Part shown: in pieces, positions 1 to 8,999 of the stretch
Layout: each line of letters opens with the position of its first letter
Numbering within the stretch: position 1 is the stretch's first letter
Origin: Micrasema longulum
Taxonomy: Eukaryota > Arthropoda > Insecta > Trichoptera > Brachycentridae
NCBI GenBank assembly: GCA_022494885.1
Contig: JAGVSM010002666.1
Span: 62,001 to 126,000, forward strand
Direction of reading: 5' to 3'
DNA: 64,000 nt
Notes under the pieces: generated by a model
Database searches by the model: none
The model's input: only the letters and a program-made list of their open reading frames with translations
What the model was told of the DNA's origin: nothing
Program-made: the position numbers and the translations under genes

Positions 1-292
1 CAGTAAAGCAACAAATAAAATATGAGGTAGAAATTTGGGCATTAAGTAAATAAAATAATTAAAGGTATAAATAAAATAAATAATCTAATCAAATTACGCC
101 AACTATGTTATATGTACATACAAAACAAGTGAAAAAAAGAAGATAGGATTACCAACGAGGAAAAAAACAGAGTCTCAAACTCATTGTACAGGGGAATAAA
201 ACTGTAAAATGAGTTACGTGAAGAATTAAAAGAAATGAAAAGCTTTGAAATATTTCAAATTAATTTGAAAAAGTGTGTTTTTTTTAAATTTA
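1..292 (+). mobile_element. LINE 3' fragment, family alpha (broken ORF2 end)
   Basis: Decayed C-terminal end of a non-LTR retrotransposon ORF2 cut by the window edge. Conceptual reading shows a VKQQ stretch near the start and, further on, a pattern like NEEKNRVSNSLYRG then ELREELKEMKSFEIFQ, the usual basic 'RG-K-YN-L' tail of LINE proteins. A second copy with the same block order lies on the minus strand at 9000-9480, which is what identifies this as a repeat and not a host gene. Several stops and frame changes; certainly non-functional. Clade not assigned. Confidence 0.7.
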
Positions 293-297
293 TACGA

Positions 298-559
298 ACT
301 GTAACATTCACAATTCTGCCTTTATTTGAACATCAATATTCCTTTTATTATTCCATTTGTTGATGTTTCTGAAGTTAAAGAGCTGAAACCTTTATTGATG
401 GGTGAGATTAAGTTTGTAGTTAAAATAATTAAATCAGATTTATCTGATTTATCTCGCCCATCAATAATGGTTTCAGCTCTTTATCTTCAGACATCAACAG
501 ATGGAAGAATTCAAGGAATAAAGATGTTCAAATAAAGGTAGAATGGTGAATGTTACAGT
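298..559. repeat. Family P palindromic copy (two facing half-units)
   Basis: Two arms of about 110 bp run toward each other (about 298-408 and 450-559) around a ~40-bp centre. Each arm is the P half that starts at the TGTAACATTCAC motif and passes through GAGCTGAAACC. The outer ends stop at ACTGTAAC / GTTACAGT, just where the 15-bp palindrome would begin in longer copies. It could fold into one long hairpin. No coding capacity. Confidence 0.85.
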
Positions 560-640
560 TGGTAAAATTTCTCACGAAAATATTAATTAATTTTTTAAAA
601 ATGTTTTAAAGCTTTTTATTAATTTGAAAAAAAAAAAAAA

Positions 641-779
641 AAGTCCCTGGACTGGTACCTGGAGAGTAAGACTGATCATCATACCTTAATGTAAAAAAAT
701 GGATCAAGAAACGCTGCAATTGGCGTACCAATGCAGTGTCCTATGCACCATTACGTGCGGAAAAGAATGATGATGATGG
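641..779 (+). mobile_element. tRNA-Gly-like SINE, 5'-truncated body
   Basis: Tail part of the SINE seen complete at 2250-2500. It starts at CCCTGGACTGGTACCTGGAG and ends in GAATGATGATGATG. The tRNA head is missing. A 16-nt A run (627-642) lies directly upstream and probably belongs to an older element into which this copy inserted. The rest of 780-1195 shows nothing recognisable. Confidence 0.85.
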
Positions 780-1195
780 TGAAATAAATACATTTTTTTT
801 TTTTACAAATTCATAACAACATACTGTGCGGTGTGAAAGATAGAAGAACCCAGCCATAAATCTTTCAGAAAGAGAAAGGATGCAATTAAGTGAATAGGAG
901 TTATAAAACGTAAGAGCTACTACACCATACTTTAAAACAGAGTACCTACAGTGAAATGGCGCGATATTTTTTGTTTTTGCATGCTAACATGTTCATTCGT
1001 TATTCATTAGGAAAATTCTAACTTTTAGTGCGGTGATAGCTACTTATATCTCTTTCAACAATGTTTTCAACAAAGGTTTAAAGGGTTGGTGAGGGTCCCG
1101 GGGATGCCTGTTCTGCTGGAAAAGCAGGCGTCAGAAAATGCCAAGATACGCCATGTTGCATTACGTCAGCAACACTGCCATCAAGTCCTACTTTC
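780..1195. other. No recognisable feature
   Basis: AT-rich single-copy-looking sequence with no open frame, hairpin or copy elsewhere in the window that I could see. Confidence 0.4.
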
Positions 1196-2220
1196 AAGCT
1201 AACTCGTCGCGAATCACGGAAACGTGATCTGTATAGGTCACAGGTATTTGCTTCACATAGATAGCAGTTGTCGTGTGAGAATCGGTAGCTCTTTGACTGA
1301 TTGGTTCGGGGTCTCCACTGGAGTGAGGCAAGGTCGCGTCCTTGCACTTTTCTTATTCATCATAATGGTGGATTTTATCTGATGCAAATCAATACCACCT
1401 GATCGAGGTATAGAAGTGAACTCCCGCTGAAAGGTGTGCGATTTGGAGTATGCAGATAATGCAGTCTTTTTTGAAAAGTATGTTGGTGATTTTCAGGAAA
1501 TTGTTGACACACTGCAAGAAAACTCAACTGGTCTGGGTCTTAATATTGATACAAAAAGAGTCTTAATATTAGTGCAACAAATTTTGACCTGACCCTCATC
1601 AGCCTCTCTATAATCATGGATAGAAGATTGAGAAAGTTGACAGCTTTAAATACTTGGGAGTACACATTACTGAGGATGGAAGCATGCATAAAGAGCTCGC
1701 AACCCGCCTAGGAATTCCTGGAGCAAATTTTAACATGATGTGTGTTATCTGAAAATCTAGTCTATACTCAGTCAAAACGAAATGCTGATTATTCAACTCT
1801 TGTATAGTGCCAGTTCTTCTATATGAGTACGAATCTTGGCACCTAACCAAAGCTCAAAACACCAAACTTCTGAGTTTTGAGAGTAAGTGCTTGAGAAGAA
1901 TATTAGGTATAAGGTGGTTCGATTTATAACTAACATTGAAGTCCAAAAACGGACGCAGCAGCCTCAAACCCTCTAAACCCAAGTTGCCTTTTCTTTAAAC
2001 CTGCGGGATCACGCCGTCCTAAAAGGCCGTCAATGACGATCTTTAGACTTAATTTGGGGGAATTAAGGGGCGCTGGATTGACATGGGAAGAAGCGAGAGT
2101 GCTGTCTGGCAATAAGATCTCTGGCGCGAGTCTTTGGCACCATAAACCATAGCTAAACCAGCTAAGGGAAAGAAAACCCTAACAGAAAAACACTTGACCT
2201 CCAGTAGGGGGTTAGACGAG
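1196..2220 (+). pseudogene. RTE-like LINE reverse transcriptase relic
   Basis: Broken ORF2 of a non-LTR retrotransposon. In order on the plus strand: SLTDWFGVSTGVRQGRVL (RT block around 1290-1345, the GVRQG motif being diagnostic), then LEYADNAVFFE at 1443-1475 (the YADD catalytic box), then VDSFKYLGVHITEDGSM near 1640, VLLYEYESWHLTKAQ near 1815, LLSFESKCLRRILG near 1868, and a C-terminal GLTWEEARVLSG near 2070-2110. These follow the known order of RTE-like proteins. The box reads YADN, so the second catalytic aspartate is lost, and many stops and shifts interrupt the frame. A related fragment lies at 50775-51150. Confidence 0.85.
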
Positions 2221-2249
2221 AGGCTAATAATTTCTCCCTGTTGAAGTCA

Positions 2250-2500
2250 GCTTCGTGGTGTAATGGTCAGCGCGTTTGCTTACCATGCAAGAGGTCTCGG
2301 ATTCGATTCCCAGCATGGTTGATATGAAATAAATATTTATACGGGAGTTTTTACATTACAAAAATTTCTTAGCCCCTGGACTGGTATCTGAAGCGTGAGA
2401 CTGATCATCTTATCAATTAAGATGATAAATATACACTACGATTGGTGTGCCAATCCAGTGCTATATGCACCATTAGGTGCGTGAAGGAATGATGATGATA
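2250..2500 (+). mobile_element. Complete tRNA-derived SINE with (GAT)n tail
   Basis: Starts with an RNA polymerase III type A box (GTGGTGTAATGGTCAGCGCG) and B box (GGATTCGATTCCC), spaced as in a tRNA. The anticodon arm TTTGC-TTACCAT-GCAAG gives an ACC anticodon, so the head is tRNA-Gly-like. A ~180-bp unrelated body follows, with the CCCTGGACTGG and TATGCACCATTAGGTGCG blocks, then a GATGATGAT tail. Other copies: 641-779, 8680-8831, 21230-21483, 44293-44460 and a head-only piece at 25679-25733. It would be transcribed from its internal promoter and depend on a LINE for mobility. Confidence 0.9.
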
Positions 2501-2505
2501 ATCTG

Positions 2506-3029
2506 AAAAAGCAGCCAACCATAGATAAGTGAAACTTAGATAAAAGCACATTTGTGAAAATGGTAAAAATCAAATCTACACAACAGTTGAAATGTTTTTT
2601 ACTTTAACAAATGATAAACAAGGATTATATTAGTTTTTAAAAAATACTAAAAGCATATATATAATTATGTATTTTACAAGTTTAATGATTTTTAAAATTC
2701 GTAAGGATTCTTCTCGTGGGTGTTTTCTGCAAATTGAGAAATGCCGTTTTTGTAATTTTTTAATTTTTGTATTGTAAACTTGTATTTTACAAGTTTAATG
2801 ATTTTTAAAATTCGTAAGGATTCTTCTCGTGGGTGTTTTCTGCAAATTGAGAAATGCCGTTTTTGTAATGGACACTATTTTCAGAAGGTGATTAAAACAA
2901 TTTTTTATATGAAAACGGTCTGGCCGTTTTTAACAGAACATAGAATCGACTGTACTGCACTCGATAATATAAATATGTCATTATTTTTTAAATTGTGGAC
3001 TGACTACTTTCTGCGTTACTACGTTTAAT
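2506..3029 (+). mobile_element. MITE-like element Q, with internal 113-bp duplication
   Basis: Non-coding element also present at 17945-18360 (+) and 33195-33790 (-). Ends carry a short imperfect inverted repeat: CTGAAAAAGCAGCC at the left and the complement of a GCAGAAAG-AG-CAGTC motif at the right. Internal landmarks shared by copies are the GTGAAAC...GAGATAA block, GTGGGTGTTTTCTGCAAATTG, and CGGTCTGGC-GTTTTTA. No transposase. This copy has an 89-bp stretch present twice (2668-2756 and 2781-2869). Open frames inside are chance. Confidence 0.75.
2668..2869 (+). repeat. Exact 89-bp tandem duplication, period 113
   Basis: The stretch beginning TGTATTTTACAAG and ending TTTTTGTAAT occurs at 2668-2756 and again at 2781-2869 without a difference that I can see. 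The other Q copies have it once, so the duplication happened after this copy inserted. The 24-bp spacer is AT-rich. Confidence 0.9.
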
Positions 3030-3300
3030 TAGGGTTCTGCTGAATATATTTTTTTTACGTTTTTTTATTATTTATGTTAAAAATTCAAAACCGATGCAAA
3101 CAGAAATACGATTTTTTTCGTGCGATGTCAGATAAATTTTCTAAATAAGTATATTTGGATTTACCAAAAAATGAAATGTTTCGCGTCCTATAGGACTAGG
3201 TGTGGAACTGACAAATAGTTAAATCAGCTACTTAACTGAGTGGCTAGACTGTCCATTAAATGCCAGCGTTCAACTAAATGGCCAGACCGTTGTTATGTAA

Positions 3301-3327
3301 AGTAAGGTTAGGTTAGGATAGGTTGGG
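3301..3327 (+). repeat. Short TTAGG-like (telomere-type) run
   Basis: AGGTTAGGTTAGGATAGG, about three units of the insect telomere motif TTAGG with one variant. Could be an interstitial trace of telomeric DNA or chance; too short to argue from. Confidence 0.4.
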
Positions 3328-3527
3328 TCTATAATAATAAAATATGTTTTTTTACTTAACTTAATCCTTAATTTCACTCAATTGATAATCCCCAATTTAA
3401 CTTAATGAGATACGTAAAAAACTCATTTGTTATATTTTTAAACATGACAACCTATTCTTATTTAACCCAGCGGCTTTTCTCATATTTTTTCAATTTTTTC
3501 GATTTAAAAAAATGGATTTTTAAACGT

Positions 3528-3738
3528 AGGCAAAATGGTGAATGTTACACAGTGTGTAAAATGGTCACTTAAACTAGCCAATGACAAATCATAAGCCCTG
3601 TAAATGCCTAGACTACCATTTTTCCTTCTCTAAAATGTTTTCCATCCGTGTTGTAATGTGATTATCTAAATGACTCCCTAAAGGGTGAAATCCAGTCTTT
3701 CGTTTACGAACATTTGGACAATCTCAAAGTATTGTAAC
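3528..3738 (-). repeat. Family P copy, B subfamily
   Basis: Reads the P core in reverse: GGTGAATGTTACACAGTGTG, then CATAAGCCCTGTAAATGCC, then GAAATCCAGTC and TTTGGACAATCTCAAAGTATTG. Contains the exact 15-bp palindrome at 3545-3559. The two boundaries are the CAAAATGGTG side and the CTCAAA-TATTG terminus used by other copies. Confidence 0.85.
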
Positions 3739-3739
3739 G

Positions 3740-4030
3740 AATATGATACACTTTATTATATTAATATGATTTTGAAGATGCCCTGTTTTTTTGTTTGCCA
3801 TTAAAAAAGATTTTCAATATTGTAAATTCAATTCAGTTCTGCCATTGGTTGGTGAAATGCCAACAAATATAGGCGAAGCGACATATAGCAATCGTTGACA
3901 TGTGACATTTATTTTGACAGTCCCCAGCTGTAAGTAAAAAGTAAAGCAAGTATTATTATTGGAAATTTCTGACACAGGTGTCAAAAAAATTAATCAAATC
4001 AGAATGTTGTCGATTTTACCTTTGAAAAAA
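3740..4030. other. No recognisable feature
   Basis: AT-rich spacer before the LINE beta fragment; no repeat partner found inside the window. Confidence 0.35.
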
Positions 4031-4034
4031 CGAA

Positions 4035-4770
4035 AATATGTTTTTAGAATAAAATTTGGAACAAAATCTAAGCAAAAAAATAAATACAAGCATATTAGCC
4101 AATATATTAAACCCTGTTAAAATAGTTCAAAGGTTAATTATTAAAGTAATTTTAAATAAACCCTCAACATTCAATACGGAAAGTCTATTTAAAATATTTA
4201 AGGTTCATACAGTAGACACTCTTTATAAAATAAATTCTATTATACAAATATATAAAAAAAGAAAAAATAAAAGAATTTAAAATGAAAAAGTCACTCAGAT
4301 ACCAACATAATATCAAAATTCTTAAATTCCATACAAGACATGGTCAAAAAAGCTTTGTCTTCAAAGGTGTAAAAAATTATAATAATCTTCTTAATGAACT
4401 AAAAACTATTAAAAATAATATATCAATAAATATATATAAAGTTTATCTAAAGAAATTTTTTGAACTCGTGTAAAAACAACATTAAATTTTAATTAGTATG
4501 AATGCATTATTGTTTTATATTTATTCTTTATATATCCTATGTTATTATTTTTCTTTTCATGTACTCGTATTAAAATAATATAAACTATTATAAATAAACA
4601 ACTAAAACAGTGTAAGTCACTCTCCAAGCAAAAGAGTTTGTCTCTTTTTTTGGAGAGTTACAGTGATAAAATTTATGAGATGTGTAAAAGTAGTTATGTT
4701 TAGAATTTGACAAAAACTTGTATTTTTTATGAAATTTATGAATAAAAAAAAAACAAAAAATAATAAACAC
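4035..4770 (+). pseudogene. LINE beta ORF2 C-terminus plus 3' UTR with hairpin
   Basis: Two short frames side by side form one broken LINE C-terminus. 4056-4280 has VKIVQRLIIKVILNKPSTFN then LFKIFKVHTVDTLYKINS; 4282-4473 has KILKFHTRHGQKSFVFKGVK then NNLLNELKTIKNNI. That order (ILNKP... then T-R-GQ-S...KG-K-YN-L) is typical of LINE ORF2 ends. The 3' UTR holds a 9-bp perfect stem (4619-4627 with 4650-4658, CTCTCCAA/TTGGAGAG) and ends in an A-rich tract near 4770. A second 3' end lies inverted at 5880-6237, and a related protein end at 54130-54520. Confidence 0.8.
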
Positions 4771-4789
4771 ATTTTTTTTTAAAGAAAGG

Positions 4790-4850
4790 AATTATTTGCG
4801 TTCTTATGATTCACCTAAATACTTCGTTTTCAGGGCCATTTTCAACGAAT
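4790..4850 (+). repeat. Short dispersed repeat R
   Basis: ATTTGCGTTCTTATGATTCACC followed by GGCCATTTTCAACGA. The same block pair occurs at 11883-11955 and 19380-19450 (+) and, reversed, at 20276-20350; a reduced piece lies near 30890. It abuts a P copy here. Confidence 0.6.
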
Positions 4851-5078
4851 TGTAACATTTACCATTTTGCATATGTTTGAACTTCGATATTTTTTAATTT
4901 CTTCAATTTATTGATTTTTTTGAAGTTAAAGAGCTGAAACCTTTGTTGTTGTATTTATTCCCTTTTCTAAGGTATTCTCCATCCCTGTTGTAATTTTATA
5001 ATCTTAATGACTCCCGAGGGGGCGAAATCCAGTCTTTTGTCTACAAACGTTTGGATAAACTCAAATATTGTTACAATA
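4850..5078. repeat. Family P mosaic copy (half-unit plus inverted half-unit)
   Basis: Begins at TGTAACATTTACCATTTTGC in forward sense as far as GAGCTGAAACCTTTG, then switches to reverse sense at CTAAGGTATTCTCCATCCC and runs to TTTGGATAAACTCAAATATTG. The middle of the unit is missing. Confidence 0.8.
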
Positions 5079-5079
5079 A

Positions 5080-5880
5080 TTTGTTCATTTTATTTTTAAT
5101 TGGTAAATATTTTGAGTATAAGATATAAATTTCAAAAAAAATAAACTATATTTTTAATTAGTGCCACACAAAAAAGAATTATAAATATAACTTTTCACTT
5201 CTTTCTTAAATATGTTGGATTCCCAAGTGCTCTTTTTTTCCGTTGTTCATTTCATTAAAAAAAAATATTCCTCTGTTCGTATAGTAATAATAATGTTTCT
5301 AAAGGTGTTATATTACAGGTGTTAAAAAAATCATAAAACTAACACAAGAATTAAAGGATGTACTTTAGTACTTATTGACTTGTGGCATAGTGTCAAAAAG
5401 AAAATTAAACCGCTCTAATTCAAAGTTGAATAAAATCAGATGCGTCGTTGTTTGACGATCATGATAATTTGTGGGCAATCCAATAAACTTCATGAACTCA
5501 AAATCGAACGTGTGTGTGATTTATAGAAGTATTTTTTCATAATACCTATATAAATAATATTATCAGAGAGCTTATGGTGATTTTTCACGAAAATGGTTCA
5601 TAATAAATTATTCTTTATTATTATCACCAAAAGATACCCTGTCATATTCAATAGTAATAAGATATAGCCCTTAACTAAAGGCCATTACACAAGAGAGTTT
5701 TTTATCCGAAGCGTGAAATACGATTTTAGAAATGCACTCGGAACGTTAGAAGAATTTCAATCAATAGATCTTCGGTGTGTGTAATGCTAAATATAATTCA
5801 ATGAACTTTTTTTGTCGTTATTTATAAAAACAAAAATCGATCCAGAGTGCGTCACATGTGTTTTAAATTTTATTTAAAAA
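5080..5880. other. Unassigned AT-rich spacer with one shared block
   Basis: No coding signal. The stretch near 5390-5470 is similar, in reverse sense, to 24895-24970 (the GAG-GGTTTAATT and GTTTGA blocks), so it is part of a low-copy repeat. The rest is unexplained. Confidence 0.35.
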
Positions 5881-6237
5881 AAAAAAATTTTTAATCTTAA
5901 ATTTCATAAAAAGTACATTTTTTTGTAAAATTCTAAACATATCTAATTTTACACATCTAGTAAACGTTATCACTGTAACTCTCCAAAAGAAGAGACTAAC
6001 TCTTGTGCTTGGAGATTGACTTACACTGTTTTAGTTGTTTATTTATAAGAGTTTATATAATTTTAAATACGAGCACATGAAAAGAAAAATAAAATCATAG
6101 GATATATAAAGAAAAAACATAAAACAATAATACATTCATTCTAATTGAAATTTAATGTTGTTTTTACACGAGCTCAAAAAATTTCTTTAGATTAACTTTA
6201 AATTTATTTACTGATATATTATTTTTAATTACCGTAT
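5880..6237 (-). mobile_element. LINE beta 3' end, inverted second copy
   Basis: On the minus strand this reads the last codons and 3' UTR of the element at 4420-4770: the CTAAAGAAATTTTTTGAGCTCG block, then AACAACTAAAACAGTGTAAG, then the hairpin (plus-strand arms 5978-5986 and 6009-6017), ending in an A-rich tail. The hairpin has one changed pair relative to the first copy. The two tails face each other across about 1.1 kb. Confidence 0.85.
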
Positions 6238-6239
6238 TT

Positions 6240-6555
6240 TTTTCACGGTATTGGCTGGCTACTGTTACTGGATTGGGAATACTGTGAAATCCTTGTCATG
6301 GATTCTTAAATACCCCAGGTGCAAGTGATCACAATTTACAGGTTCGTAAAATACTTATTAGATTAAAAATGAAAAGTCTGTTACTTGGTACACCAATTAT
6401 ATTAGAAAATTCAATACAATTAAAATAGCAAGGACGTGCGACCGACGAGGAGGGGAAAAACCCGAATGAATAGAGACGGCCGCTTTGCGCCGCTCGCAAC
6501 TAAAACATATTTAATGTACTACTACATTACTATATTAGTGCCTATACACTAATAT
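6240..6555. other. Unassigned spacer with GC patch and small palindrome
   Basis: 6435-6500 is GC-rich against its surroundings (GACCGACGAGGAGGGG, GACGGCCGCTTTGCGCCGC). 6530-6555 is a perfect small palindrome (TATATTAGTG / CACTAATATA, 6-nt loop) directly before the next element. No gene seen. Confidence 0.45.
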
Positions 6556-7265
6556 ATCGGTAGTCAGATGGCAGAATATACCATTTGTAACTTTTTCGTA
6601 TTTTTTAGTCTTCAATAGTTTAAATTATTATTTCAGTAAATACACGTACAACAAAAATAAGACGTGCTTAAAAATGGTAAATTATTCTTCTTTTTGCGGT
6701 GCCTTTTCAGGTCGTCCGACGTTGGCAATCACTACAGCAAAGGCGTCTTGGTCCTGCACTACTTTTATATTCCACAGCCAGGACATCTGCTTATTCGATG
6801 TACTCGCCACAGTGATTCCTGGGGAAAGATGACCAGAATTGTTTTCCGTTGCCTTCTTTGGTGGATTTTTCTGCCGGGTAAATCTTCCCTTAGCTGGTTG
6901 ATTCTGGTTTGGAGGCGCCAGAAACTCGCCTTATATCATCTCGTTATCTGCTGTGATCACACCGTTATGAGTGTAATTCCATTGTTCGGGGTTTGCGACG
7001 TGGACGCTAACGAGCAAGACTAGTCAGTAGTGTTGCCGGTGGAATGCAACTGGGCGTTTGCAGCATTTTATAGAATCACACCCTCCAGCAAGATGTGACT
7101 CACTGCGACCCTTCGGAGAGTTTGAACCCCAAACTAAATTATTATTGAAAAGTAACACTTAAATATTTTAGAAAGTGGATTGAAGTATTGAAATTGAGTC
7201 TTATTTCAGCTTTCCTAAACATTTCGAAAATTACAGGTGGTCCCTTTTGCCATCTGACTGCCGAT
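6556..7265. mobile_element. 710-bp element with ~36-bp terminal inverted repeats
   Basis: Left end ATCGGTAGTCAGATGGCA (6556-6573) pairs with the right end TGCCATCTGACTGCCGAT (7248-7265). The match continues inward as ACCA--TGTAA, about 28 of 36 positions. No target duplication is obvious. The interior is more GC-rich than the flanks and contains a minus-strand LINE fragment (next entry), plus a stretch near 6945-7020 that recurs at 28440-28520. No transposase recognised; a non-autonomous DNA transposon with captured or pre-existing sequence is the simplest reading. Confidence 0.7.
6685..6915 (-). pseudogene. LINE epsilon C-terminal fragment inside the TIR element
   Basis: The minus strand has an open stretch of ~75 codons ending in a stop near 6683. 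Its end reads KQMSWLWNIKVVQDQDAFAV then VIANVGRPEK, which matches the RQMSWLRNIR...AQDR-AYRRVIANV ending of a well-known insect LINE family. The same ending is present in damaged form at 41755-41860. The amino half, rich in P, Q, K and N (APPNQNQPAKGRFTRQKNPP), is not that family's usual sequence; its origin is unknown. Confidence 0.6.
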
Positions 7266-7321
7266 GTAATGCATAGAATCACTCATTCGCTCAACCGCGT
7301 ACACTTTTGTAATAGATAAAA

Positions 7322-7561
7322 ATGTGCTCGAACCGATACTTCTTTTGTTTGTTAAGAGAAAAAATGGCAATCTTGCCAAGACTAGAAAAAGTTGCCCATG
7401 CCAGCTCTAGAACAACGGCTTTCATATTAAATCAATTTGCTGCAAAAGGACCCGAGCTCAGCAATACTTTAGATCCTGATGAAAAGTTTGTAAATAGATT
7501 TGATATACAATATACCATAAGTGTACTTTACTGCTCTTATAAGCAAAAAAGCAGCTATTAG
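7322..7561 (+). CDS. Unrecognised 79-codon open frame
   Basis: From an ATG, the protein has a fairly mixed composition in the middle (EKVAHASSRTTAFILNQFAA) but a low-complexity end. No motif, signal peptide or known family recognised, and no splice context I can support. It sits between a TIR element and a P copy, so chance is the likelier explanation. Confidence 0.12.
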   Translation: MCSNRYFFCLLREKMAILPRLEKVAHASSRTTAFILNQFAAKGPELSNTLDPDEKFVNRFDIQYTISVLYCSYKQKSSY

Positions 7562-7797
7562 AAATCTCAAACCATAAGCAATCATCACTAAAAAAGTAAG
7601 GATTTCAGTGCGAAAAATTATGTCATGTTTTTAATTATTTTAAGTTTTTTATAGCAATAACACAGTACCATAGATTCATAAACAAAACCACAGTGTATAG
7701 TAGACATGACACATACTAATTTTACGCTTAGAAATAATTGAGATACTGTGTTTTAACTTTTGATAATTAATAGTTTTAAAATATTCATATATTAGCT

Positions 7798-8335
7798 ACA
7801 GTATTTTGAGTTTGTCCCAATTTTTGTAGACAAGGACTGGATTGAACTCCCTAGGAAGCTGGTAATATAAACATTTTACAACAGAGATGAAGAACATTTT
7901 AGAGAAGGTAATATAAAAGTCCAGGCATCTACAGGGCTTATGACCTGTCATTGGTTGATTGTCAGGAGTTGAATTGAGTCCATGTCTACTAAAATTTTGA
8001 CAAACACAAAATATTGTTGATAAATCCACCTGGTCCATGAAGACGCATAAAAATTAAAATTTTAGGCTTTGCCTAGTTTGTAGGTGATATAATGCAATCA
8101 AGTGAATCTCACTCGCATGAATAAAAGTTTCAGCTCTTTAACTTAAAAAAACATCAACATATGAAAGAATTGAAGGAATATAAATGTTCAAATATGGGCA
8201 GAATAGTGAATGTTACACAATGTGTAAAGTGACTACTTAAACCAGCCAATGCCAGGTCATAAACCCTGTAGATGCCTAGATTTCTATAAAACCTTCTGAA
8301 AAATGTTCTTCATCACTGTTGTAATATGATAATAT
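7798..8335. repeat. Family P rearranged copy, about 1.4 units
   Basis: Starts at the terminus GTATTTTGAGTTTGTCCC and runs forward through CAACAGAGATGAAGAAC and GGGCTTATGACCTGTC. It then switches at ~7965 to reverse sense (GACAAACACAAAATATTGTTG, CCACCTGGTCCATGAAG) and continues in reverse to CTTCATCACTGTTGTAATATG. The palindrome near 8212 is TTACACA-A-TGTGTAA, with the centre base changed but arms intact. Confidence 0.85.
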
Positions 8336-8680
8336 TTGAATTAAGTTGATAAATACTAAAAAGTGCAATTTCTCAAAATTTGACATAGCTGCTTTTTTTT
8401 TTACTTATGAAGGCAGTATAGTCACTCACTGGATTGTTCAGAATGGTAATCATAGTTTGTTTGAGAATGCATAAGTCTAAAACACCAAAAAAGGAAAAAA
8501 TGGACATAAACCTTGCATAAATCCAAAAAAATCTATTTTAATAATTTTATATCCGTCAGCGCAGTGTCGATTAAAGGATATGTTTTCAAACCAGTAGTGT
8601 TGAAATGATCGCTTTTGTGACTGATATCTGTGACTTGAGTCAATCGAACATAAAAGAATTACAGAAGTGTAATTTAAAGG
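8336..8680. other. No recognisable feature
   Basis: AT-rich; the last part (8560-8650) has a few blocks reminiscent of element Q but not enough to assign. Confidence 0.3.
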
Positions 8681-8831
8681 TCAGGTACCAGTCCAGGGGC
8701 TATAAAGCGTATGACTGATCATATTACCATCATGTGACAAACAAAAAAAAGATCGAGATACGCTGCGAATGGTGTACAAAAGCAGTGTCCTATGCACCAT
8801 TAGGTGCGGAAAGGGAATGATGATGATGAGG
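8680..8831 (+). mobile_element. tRNA-Gly-like SINE body with inverted first block
   Basis: The body (AAGCGTATGACTGATCAT to CACCATTAGGTGCGG and GATGATGAT) is in normal order. The block that should read CCCCTGGACTGGTACC instead appears reversed as GGTACCAGTCCAGGGG at 8684-8699. No tRNA head. Confidence 0.8.
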
Positions 8832-8999
8832 GTGAATTTAACCGGTATTTTTGACGTTACAATAAACTGTTTGAAGCAATTATTATTATATTTATTTATG
8901 CTTTATTAAGTGAGTTCATAACATCTTAAGAACTAATATAAACTTTTAATAATAATACATTTTTTTTATCTAAATTTCTTAAAAACATATTTTTTCCAA

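Noticed and set aside
1078..1347. 89-codon minus-strand frame with mixed composition
   Set aside because: It lies antisense to the RTE-like reverse transcriptase relic, whose plus-strand motifs (GVRQG, YADN) are clear.
2250..2325. Functional tRNA-Gly gene
   Set aside because: A and B boxes fit, but the acceptor stem does not close, the sequence continues into a SINE body, and the same head occurs in other SINE copies.
3301..3327. Telomere or subtelomere
   Set aside because: Only about three TTAGG-like units, with no array and no telomere-specific retroelement next to it.
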